From: Prevotellaceae bacterium
GTDB taxonomy: Bacteria > Bacteroidota > Bacteroidia > Bacteroidales > UBA932
DNA: 7,243 bases
NCBI GenBank assembly: GCA_031259225.1
Contig: JAIRLT010000116.1
Span: 1-7,243, forward strand
Reading direction: 5' to 3'
Shown here in pieces: positions 1 to 5,615 of the stretch. Both the position numbers and the translations under genes were made by a program. Under the pieces are notes generated by a model, which saw nothing but the letters and a program-made list of their open reading frames with translations, was not told where the DNA came from and made no database searches. How positions within the stretch are numbered: the first letter of the stretch is position 1; each line of letters starts with the position of its first letter.

Positions 1-277
1 AATCAAATTCGCCGATTCCCTGATCGTCGCCGGGCGAATAAATGTCGATATGAATAGAATCCATTCCTGCCAGATTGCACGTTCCAAGCGAAATCTGCGC
101 CTGATTGTCGTTGTAAAGCAGGTCAAGTTTCAGCAGCGATTCGGCGGGCGAATTTTCGAAAGGATAAACGATTTCCTTCGTACAGGCCGTTTTGCCTTCA
201 GCCAGCCAGTCGGAATACGACAAAACGAATTTATCCGGATTATAAGTATAAACGTCGCTGAAAAGGCACACCACACT
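1..277 (-). repeat. Module 3 of the large secreted protein (cut by window edge)
   Basis: Residues from about 598 to the edge. It has VVCLFSDVYT, YSDWLAEGKTACTKEI, AQISLGTCNLAGMDSIHID, IYSPG and GIGEFD, where the window ends. The visible part follows module 2 closely, so the NRH, VSKF and LYVDNIYAY part is expected just outside the window. Confidence 0.75.
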
Positions 278-2068
278 GTCGGGATCGTGACGCGGCGCAG
301 GAGCGGGAACAGGAGGCAAGGCAGCTGTCAAATCGACAACCGCGTCAACAGTCATTACAGGTGGGTCGATAAGGGTAACTGTGAGGCTACCCGACTTGGC
401 AGGATCGTAATCAGACGTAGCGATAATGCTCAGCGTAGCGGCCATTTCATCGGCGGCAACAGTGAGCAATCCGGCAGTAGAAAGCGTCGTAGCGGTGCTG
501 CTTGCACCGTTGAGCGTCCACGTTACCGCTGAGGATGGATTGTTGGCGCCGGATACCGTTGCTTTGTATTGTGCCGCCGTATTGCGTTGTACAGCTGTAG
601 AACCGCTGACTGTCACCGAATTGACTACCGGCGTATGGTCAACATACTGCGAAGTATAGGCGTAAATATTGTCCACATACAGTTTTTGTCCGGGTGAACC
701 CTGTGCGCCGCGCCGTAACCGCAACACCAAAGCATATTCGCCTTTTTCTACAAATTTCGATACGGGAACTTCGAGGCTAATCCACTGATCGTGCCGGTTT
801 TGTTCAGTAATTCGGTACCACACATCAGCCTGTACCCACGAAGCATTTGTCCAGTAGTTTGTTCCCACATAGAAAGAAAACTCAAATTCGCCGATCCCAT
901 TGTTTCCACCGGGTGAATAAACGTCGATGTGGATACTGTCCCTGCCGGTCAGGGAAACTGCGCCAAGGCTAATCTGTGCCACATTGCTGTTGATGAGCGA
1001 GTCGAGAAACAAGAGGTGGTCATCTGGATCAACGTCAAACGGGGTGATGATTTCCTTGCGCGGTTTGGTAGTGCCGGCAGCCAGCCAGTCGTCGTAATTT
1101 ACGACAAACTGCCCGTTATTATTGTAATAATCGCTGAAAATGCTTTTTACATACTCTTGAGCATGAGTGGGTTCGGGAGCAGGCGTTGCCGGCGGATTGA
1201 TAACGATGATTTTATAGACGCCCGATTTCGTGTTATCATAAACCGAAGTGGCAATAACCGTCAGGACTGCGGCTGTTTCGTCGGTAGCCACCGTGAGCAG
1301 TCCGCCGGACGAAAGCGTAGTTGCCGGTTTGGCCGCACCCGTAAGTGTCCACGTTACCGTTTGCGGAGGATAGTTTGCGCCGGTAACAGTTGCGCCATAC
1401 TGTGCGGTAGCGCCGCGTTTTACCGCACCCGCACCATTGATTGATACTGCTTCGACCGACTGAGTATGGTCAATATATTCCGACTGATAAGCATAAATGT
1501 TATCAACATAAAGGACATTGCCCGTCGAGCCGGCACCACCGCGCCGAAAGACAACGTGCGTAACCTGATCGATCTGCATATTTCCGGTCGCGAATTTTGA
1601 GACGGCTACCTCGATCGGAATCCATTCTCCGTGCCGGTTGCCCGTTGTGATATTGAGCCAGATACCCGCATAAATTTCCGTACCGTTAGCCGAGATCAGC
1701 GCACATTCGAACTCACCGATACCGGTGTCGTTGCCGGGCGAAAAAATGTCAATATGAAGCGTGTCCATCAGACGCCAGTCCTGCGTATCGAAGGCAAACC
1801 GCGCTTCTTTGTTGCCGGAGCCGTTGAGAAGATTTGAGATTTTCATCACCTCGTCGGCTGGGGCGTCGGCAAAGAGCGTCTCGATAGTGATTTGCGGAAC
1901 GGCAGGTACATATTGCATGTTCCCAACCGCTGTGTAGTGATTGCTGAACAGAGCCACAACCCTGTTTGCTGCGTGCTGCGGCGTGGGCGCCGGAACTGTT
2001 GGCTGCGCAACAAGGCTTTGCAATGTTGCGGCAAGCATTAAAAACAAAAAGAAAATTAGTCTTTTCAT
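1..2068 (-). CDS. Large modular secreted protein with repeated beta-rich modules and Ig-like domains (3' end outside window)
   Basis: An uninterrupted minus-strand frame runs from the ATG at 2066-2068 to the left edge, giving 689 residues with no stop. Residues 1-21 form a signal peptide (MKRLIFF, a Leu/Ala-rich core, then VAQ). The mature part alternates: Pro-rich linker 22-32, module 1 about 36-200, Ig-like domain about 203-290, linker 292-301, module 2 about 305-478, Ig-like about 481-566, Pro-rich linker 569-595, and module 3 from about 598, cut off at GIGEFD. The modules share FS..Y, SIHID or TLHID, SPG...GIGEF, NRH..W, VSKF and LYVDNIYAY. The Ig-like domains share TGAN.P or SGAN.P, VTWTL, GLLTVA and ATS.YD..KSG. 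I see no catalytic motif. By analogy with the 307-residue neighbour it is probably exported, and a T9SS sorting domain may lie past the edge, but that is unseen. A role in adhesion or glycan binding is inference. No promoter is recognised in the 66 bases upstream. Confidence 0.9.
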   Translation of the reverse strand, partial: MKRLIFFLFLMLAATLQSLVAQPTVPAPTPQHAANRVVALFSNHYTAVGNMQYVPAVPQITIETLFADAPADEVMKISNLLNGSGNKEARFAFDTQDWRLMDTLHIDIFSPGNDTGIGEFECALISANGTEIYAGIWLNITTGNRHGEWIPIEVAVSKFATGNMQIDQVTHVVFRRGGAGSTGNVLYVDNIYAYQSEYIDHTQSVEAVSINGAGAVKRGATAQYGATVTGANYPPQTVTWTLTGAAKPATTLSSGGLLTVATDETAAVLTVIATSVYDNTKSGVYKIIVINPPATPAPEPTHAQEYVKSIFSDYYNNNGQFVVNYDDWLAAGTTKPRKEIITPFDVDPDDHLLFLDSLINSNVAQISLGAVSLTGRDSIHIDVYSPGGNNGIGEFEFSFYVGTNYWTNASWVQADVWYRITEQNRHDQWISLEVPVSKFVEKGEYALVLRLRRGAQGSPGQKLYVDNIYAYTSQYVDHTPVVNSVTVSGSTAVQRNTAAQYKATVSGANNPSSAVTWTLNGASSTATTLSTAGLLTVAADEMAATLSIIATSDYDPAKSGSLTVTLIDPPVMTVDAVVDLTAALPPVPAPAPRHDPDSVVCLFSDVYTYNPDKFVLSYSDWLAEGKTACTKEIVYPFENSPAESLLKLDLLYNDNQAQISLGTCNLAGMDSIHIDIYSPGDDQGIGEFD
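371..628 (-). repeat. Ig-like domain 2 (Big_2-like)
   Basis: Residues about 481-566 of the large protein. It has VNSVTVSGSTAVQRN, then AQYKATVSGANNP, VTWTLNGA, GLLTVAADE and ATSDYDPAKSG. It is the second copy of the domain at 1199-1462 and is followed by a Val/Ala/Pro-rich linker longer than the first one. Confidence 0.8.
635..1156 (-). repeat. Module 2 of the large secreted protein
   Basis: Residues about 305-478. It carries SIFSDYY, YDDWLAAGTTKPRKEI, AQISLGAVSLTG, DSIHIDVYSPG, GIGEFEF, NRHDQW, LEVPVSKF, LRRG and LYVDNIYAY. It is close to module 3: GIGEF recurs 293 residues (879 bases) later, and the DNA is also visibly alike (bases 883-895 match bases 4-16 exactly). It is preceded by the Pro-rich linker PATPAPEPTH. 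Confidence 0.8.
1199..1462 (-). repeat. Ig-like domain 1 (Big_2-like)
   Basis: Residues about 203-290 of the large protein. VEAVSINGAGAVKRG is followed by TAQYGATVTGAN, VTWTL, GLLTVATDE and ATSVYDNTKSG. This is the pattern of bacterial group-2-like immunoglobulin domains, common as spacers in surface proteins. It aligns without gaps to the second copy at an offset of 278 residues over the core, with about two thirds of positions identical by eye. Confidence 0.8.
1469..1963 (-). repeat. Module 1 of the large secreted protein
   Basis: Residues about 36-200 of the large protein. It opens with AANRVVALFSNHY, contains VMKISNL, DTLHIDIFSPG, GIGEFE, NRHGEW and VSKF, and ends LYVDNIYAY. It is the most divergent of the three copies: it lacks the Y.DWLA.G.T segment of modules 2 and 3. 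Its KISNL element matches the 307-residue neighbour. The strand-like pattern ending in a [DT]N strand suggests a jelly-roll, carbohydrate-binding-like fold. That fold is inferred. Confidence 0.75.
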
Positions 2069-2134
2069 GATTTTTAATATTTAATAAAGTGTATAACTGA
2101 TTTTTTTCATCGGTATATAATTTTCAAACTTCAC

Positions 2135-2329
2135 CTATTCTTTCATCCGCAATGCCGTACCCACCGCATCAATCGCCGCACGTATATCCAACAACTGTGT
2201 TTTCAGGCTTGCAATTCTTAACTCGCACGGCTGTGGCTTATAATACGTTCCGAACCCCTCGCATACATTAATAAGCTCTTGGAAATGATCCACGCAGGTA
2301 TTAATTCCCGATTCAATGTTTGAACTCAT
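2135..2329 (-). CDS. Small protein of unknown function (64 residues)
   Basis: It starts at the ATG at 2327-2329 behind an A/T-rich leader (ATAAAAAAATT) and ends with TAG at 2135-2137. There is no signal peptide or membrane segment. The sequence looks like two amphipathic helices (about residues 3-25 and 38-62) joined by a turn at GFGTYYKPQPCE, and has two cysteines in the first half (12 and 23) and one at 35. It lies 55 bases after the stop of the 307-residue protein gene, beyond a terminator, and 66 bases before the large modular gene. The helical repeat is faintly like small Bacteroidota hypothetical proteins I remember, but I cannot name a family. It may be a real small cytoplasmic protein or the remnant of a longer repeat protein. 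No function is proposed. Confidence 0.6.
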   Translation of the reverse strand: MSSNIESGINTCVDHFQELINVCEGFGTYYKPQPCELRIASLKTQLLDIRAAIDAVGTALRMKE

Positions 2330-2350
2330 AATTTTTTTATTTGGTTAGTC

Positions 2351-2379
2351 GAAAAGTAACAAGGGAGCACGCCCCCTTG
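2351..2379 (-). terminator. Rho-independent terminator after the T9SS-sorted protein gene
   Basis: On the minus strand CAAGGGGG pairs with CTCCCTTG around a CGTG tetraloop (2360-2379): eight pairs including one G-T wobble. A T-rich tail, TTACTTTTC, follows at 2351-2359. It begins 5 bases after the TGA stop at 2385. It should end most transcripts coming from the upstream genes before the small protein gene. Confidence 0.75.
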
Positions 2380-2384
2380 CCATG

Positions 2385-3308
2385 TCATTGGATATGCCCC
2401 TGTCTGTGTCGGTTTTTAATAATTTTTGTATTGACTTTCTGTCCACCTGCCAACGTTGCCTGCACCAGATACACGCCCGGAGTCAAAGCAGAAACATCCG
2501 GATTGGCGTAAAGCGCATTAGCGGGAATCGTTTTAACCGTTTGTCCTGCAAGATTGATGATATTGATTTCCCTGATGGTTTCCTTGGCCGAAACATTCAA
2601 CGTATTATCCACAACAAAAGCGTTAAATCCGGAATTTCCTTTCACCTTTTCAATCCCGTTTTCTTCGCCAATCACTTTGCCGCCAAGGGCTGTTGGAGTG
2701 CAACCTTCGCCGAGCAACACCAGATTGGTAATGTAAATCTCGTCCGACCACTGAGGCGTATAGTCGCCAAGCTCTATTTCACCGCCGAAACGCAGATAAT
2801 GAGCCACACATTCAGTGTCGGTTCCGTAACCGCTGAGGAAAAAGTCATCCAAATCGTAGTCAATCGAATACCATTTGCCCGGCTGCATGACCGTTTTTTC
2901 GATCATCGGGAAATACCATTCCTTATTGTTAGGATAATGGCGTTGCAAACCAAGTCGGAAGTCGCTTGTTTCGTTGCAAAATACATCGAGATGGATATAA
3001 TAATAGTTCCGTAAATCGGCTGTTCCGCCCAGGGCAATCGGCAACCAGCCTTTATCGCTCAGATTGCTGATTTTAATCACTAACTTTTCGTCGGTAGACG
3101 CAGCGTAATCCCACGTTGCCGTTTGTCCCCAATTGGGGGTATTCCACGTATTTTCAAAGGCCATACCATACTGTTCGCTAACAAACGAAAGCACATTGGC
3201 CGCTTCATGAGGCAGGTCGGGAGGCGCTACCGGTGGAACCTGTGCGTTAACAATTAATACTCCGCATAATAACAGTGCACTCAAACTGAATCTTGTAAAT
3301 GTTCTCAT
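2385..3308 (-). CDS. Secreted protein with a T9SS type A C-terminal sorting domain
   Basis: 307 residues from the ATG at 3306-3308. Residues 1-23 are a signal peptide (MRTFTRFSLSALLL...VNAQ). After a Pro-rich start (VPPVAPPDLPH) comes a beta-rich module at about 36-200: AANVLSFVSEQY, TPNWGQTATW, LVIKISNL, YYYIHLDVF, GKWYSIDYDLDDFF, LRFGGE and IYITNL. It is homologous to the modules of the large protein at 1-2068. Residues about 226-298 form the sorting domain: FVVDNTLNVS, INIINLAGQTVKT, DVSALTPGVYLVQA and TKIIK. In T9SS-carrying Bacteroidota this domain directs passage through the outer membrane and surface attachment or release. Nine polar, partly basic residues (NRHRQGHIQ) follow the usual end. 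It starts 59 bases after the GH92 stop and is probably co-transcribed with it. No catalytic residues are evident. Glycan binding is a guess from the fold-like pattern and the neighbours. Confidence 0.88.
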   Translation of the reverse strand: MRTFTRFSLSALLLCGVLIVNAQVPPVAPPDLPHEAANVLSFVSEQYGMAFENTWNTPNWGQTATWDYAASTDEKLVIKISNLSDKGWLPIALGGTADLRNYYYIHLDVFCNETSDFRLGLQRHYPNNKEWYFPMIEKTVMQPGKWYSIDYDLDDFFLSGYGTDTECVAHYLRFGGEIELGDYTPQWSDEIYITNLVLLGEGCTPTALGGKVIGEENGIEKVKGNSGFNAFVVDNTLNVSAKETIREINIINLAGQTVKTIPANALYANPDVSALTPGVYLVQATLAGGQKVNTKIIKNRHRQGHIQ

Positions 3309-3367
3309 TTTAATAAAATTTGAAAAGTAAATAAATAGAATGAATAAAAACTCTTGATTTATATAAT

Positions 3368-5461
3368 TTATTTCAATGTAAAAATTAACTCCGCTCCGCC
3401 GGCAATATCCGCGTGTTTTACGGTAAATCCGTCTATTTTTTTGCCGTTCAACCGGACCGATTGGATGTATTGTGCATCCGGTGTTATCCGTTCCGTTTTA
3501 ATATGAATTTCCGCACCATTTTCTCGGGTAATTGTTATATCGTCGAAAGCGGGCGGCAGGAGATAATAAAAATCCTGTCCGGCATTAGGGAACAGTCCAA
3601 TGCTTGTCCACACATACCATGCACCCATCGCGCCGCTGTCTTCATTGCCGGGGTAACCACCGGTAAGCGAAAATTTTTCCATGCGGATTTCATTCACCGT
3701 TTTTGCAGCCAGATCCGGACGGCCGCAATGCGTGAAAATGAACGGCGCAAGAAATCCCGGCTCGTTGCTCAAATCGATCCATTGATTATCGAAGCCGTAA
3801 ATCAGACGTTCAATCATTTTTTCCTTCCCGCCGCAAAGTGCAATCAGCCGTTCAAAATCGTGCGGGACAAACAGCGTATAAACCCACGAATTACCTTCGT
3901 AGAAATATTCCACCCACGAACCGTATTTTTTTGCGGGATTTACAGCGATAAATTCTCCATTTTGCCGTCGTGGTGCAATAAACCCCTTAAAACCGTCGCT
4001 TTCCAAATCCGGATTAAAAAGATGTACCCATTGGCGGCTGCGCTGCATCAACAAATTTTCGGTTGCCGTATCCTTCATTATTTTAGCCGCTTCCGAAGCG
4101 CAAAAATCATTGTAGGCATATTCCATTGTGTAGCTGCAACTCATGCGCTCTGCCGGTTCACTTTCCCAACCTTTGGCGCGATAATTTTCGCTGCGTTCAT
4201 TGAAAGCGTTATGTTTCAGCAACTCAAAAGCTTTTGCGTGGTCGAAACCCGGAACGTTTTTCACAAAAGCATCAGCAATAATATTATCCACATCGTCGCC
4301 ACCCTGCTTCCAGTCCCATTCGAGCGAGGAAGTAAAAGTAGGCATACATTGGCCGTTGTGTTCGTAGCGGTCGATAAACGAAGCGATGGTGCGCGTCGTA
4401 AAACTTTCGTTCAGCAAAGTCATCAGCGGATATTTAGTACGCCACGTATCCCAGACGCAATAATGGTCGTCGATGTGCGGCGCGTCCGAATCCCAATGCG
4501 GATGATCGCCGGTGCGGTCGTGCGGCATCAGATAACTGTGATACATCACCGTATAAAACAGCCGCTGCTGCCCGTCCGTTCCCCCTTTTACTGCTATCTT
4601 GTTAAACACATTTTCCCAAGCCTGCATAGCAGCATTTTTAATATCATCAAACGATTTACCGCCGGTTTCTTCCTTCAAAAACGCAAGGGCATTTTCGATG
4701 CTTTTCATTGAAATACTTATTTGCAAATCAACGGTTTGAGGATTGTCCGGCAGGAAAATCCGTGCATATCCCTGTTTGTAATCCTTCATTTGCAATTCAC
4801 AATTCAATACAATTGCGAAATATACTCTGTACGCTTCGCCGCTGCCGAAACCGCCCGCATATTCGCCGAAACCAACAATAGATGGAGCGTTTTCGTAATC
4901 TATAATCTGTAATTCATAATTGCCTGAAAACTGTCCATCCACCTCCGGCGCAATATGCTGCGGGATGTTATGGGCAATATCCAACAGAATACAGGCGGAA
5001 TCCGTTTCGGGAAATGTAAAGCGGTAGGCGGCGCAATGCTGTGCCGGCGTGATTTCTACCTTAATCCGGTAGCGATTGAGACAAACGCTATAATAATAAG
5101 GAGTCGCTATTTCGTTGGATTTGGGCGAGTCGTGCGCTGTTTCTCCGGCATTGAAACCGGTTTGCGGCGAAAGGAGAATCTGTCCGTAGCGTCCCCATCC
5201 GGTACCGGAAACATGCAGTTGTCCAAAGCCGCGGATAGGCTGGTTGGGAGCGTAACCGTCGTGGCTTCCGTGCGGCGTTTGCGGCGAAGGATTGACGGAA
5301 CCGTGCGGCAGTTGCGGACCAATCACACCATTTGAATTGCCCTGCACACCCATAAACATATCCACTTTACCGGTTTTCGAAGTAGCGGTGTTATGCGGCA
5401 TACAAGCAGAGAAAAATGTTGCGGCGCAAAAAAAGAACAGTATTGTTTGAAGTTTTTGCAT
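3368..5461 (-). CDS. GH92 family alpha-mannosidase, lipoprotein
   Basis: 697 residues from the ATG at 5459-5461, slightly below the usual size of the family. A lipoprotein signal (LFFFCAATFFSAC) puts the acylated cysteine at residue 20; no acidic surface-export run follows, so a periplasm-facing position is possible. The N-terminal beta-sandwich (about 33-260) shows IGPQLPHGSVNPSPQT, IRGFGQLHVSGTGWGRYG and LLSPQTG. The (alpha/alpha)6 catalytic part (about 275-640) shows VWDTWRTKYPL (336-346), YEGNSWVYTLFVPHD (521-535) and GNEDSGAMGAWYVW (605-618). GH92 enzymes are calcium-dependent, inverting exo-alpha-mannosidases. Glu522 in YEGNSW is the likely general acid, and the acidic pair in GNEDSG is the likely base region. 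The +1-side regions differ from well-studied alpha-1,2-mannosidases (EWDWKQGGDD at 381-390, NEPGFLA at 566-572), so the linkage is uncertain. A promoter candidate lies just upstream. Confidence 0.93.
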   Translation of the reverse strand: MQKLQTILFFFCAATFFSACMPHNTATSKTGKVDMFMGVQGNSNGVIGPQLPHGSVNPSPQTPHGSHDGYAPNQPIRGFGQLHVSGTGWGRYGQILLSPQTGFNAGETAHDSPKSNEIATPYYYSVCLNRYRIKVEITPAQHCAAYRFTFPETDSACILLDIAHNIPQHIAPEVDGQFSGNYELQIIDYENAPSIVGFGEYAGGFGSGEAYRVYFAIVLNCELQMKDYKQGYARIFLPDNPQTVDLQISISMKSIENALAFLKEETGGKSFDDIKNAAMQAWENVFNKIAVKGGTDGQQRLFYTVMYHSYLMPHDRTGDHPHWDSDAPHIDDHYCVWDTWRTKYPLMTLLNESFTTRTIASFIDRYEHNGQCMPTFTSSLEWDWKQGGDDVDNIIADAFVKNVPGFDHAKAFELLKHNAFNERSENYRAKGWESEPAERMSCSYTMEYAYNDFCASEAAKIMKDTATENLLMQRSRQWVHLFNPDLESDGFKGFIAPRRQNGEFIAVNPAKKYGSWVEYFYEGNSWVYTLFVPHDFERLIALCGGKEKMIERLIYGFDNQWIDLSNEPGFLAPFIFTHCGRPDLAAKTVNEIRMEKFSLTGGYPGNEDSGAMGAWYVWTSIGLFPNAGQDFYYLLPPAFDDITITRENGAEIHIKTERITPDAQYIQSVRLNGKKIDGFTVKHADIAGGAELIFTLK

Positions 5462-5483
5462 GGTATATCTTAAAAATAATAAA

Positions 5484-5512
5484 CAAATATACTGGTTATA
5501 TTATTTATACAA
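5484..5512 (-). promoter_or_regulatory. Candidate Bacteroidetes-type promoter for the GH92 gene
   Basis: On the minus strand TATATTTG (5484-5491) matches the -7 pattern TAnnTTTG of Bacteroidetes major sigma factor promoters. TTG (5510-5512) lies 18 bases upstream as the -33 element. The -7 box ends 22 bases before the GH92 ATG, implying a leader of roughly 15-17 bases. The match is in AT-rich DNA, so chance is possible. Confidence 0.5.
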
Positions 5513-5536
5513 TAGGAGAATTTTGTAATTATATGC

Positions 5537-5563
5537 AAGAATATTATTAGAAGGTATATTCTT
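5537..5563. repeat. Inverted repeat in the GH78-GH92 spacer
   Basis: AAGAATAT (5537-5544) and ATATTCTT (5556-5563) are perfect 8-base arms around an 11-base centre. They lie upstream of the candidate promoter and about 50 bases after the GH78 stop. The arms are almost all A/T and no strong T tract follows on the minus strand, so it is a weak terminator at best. A regulator-binding site is the alternative. A 10-base palindrome, AATGATCATT, lies nearby at 5584-5593. Confidence 0.3.
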
Positions 5564-5615
5564 TAAATTTTAGTGCAAAGAAAAATGATCATTAAATTAA
5601 TAGATACGGTAATCA

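Noticed and set aside
50..1444. Plus-strand open frames at 50-532, 426-659 and 929-1444
   Set aside because: They are antisense to the repeated modules and Ig-like domains. Similar frames recur because the underlying DNA is repeated, and their products are basic and low in pattern.
1..2068. CRISPR-like or tandem DNA repeat array
   Set aside because: The recurring DNA (spacing 825 and 879 bases) follows coding modules and is diverged, in keeping with protein domain duplication rather than short direct repeats with spacers.
2084..2110. A possible leader peptide MKKISYTLY upstream of the large modular gene
   Set aside because: Nine codons in AT-rich DNA with no ribosome site or attenuator hairpin; chance explains it.
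2382..3014. A 210-codon plus-strand open frame
   Set aside because: It is antisense to the T9SS-sorted protein, whose signal peptide and sorting domain are unmistakable.
3316..3335. TTACTTTTC-like -7 boxes upstream of the 307-residue and 64-residue protein genes
   Set aside because: The same 9-mer occurs before both genes but lacks the final G of TAnnTTTG and has no -33 partner at suitable distance; in one case it is the terminator's T tail.
3413..4711. A 432-codon plus-strand open frame opposite the GH92 gene
   Set aside because: It lies wholly antisense to a well-supported GH92 coding sequence, and its translation shows no domain pattern. It is explained by the codon use of the real gene.
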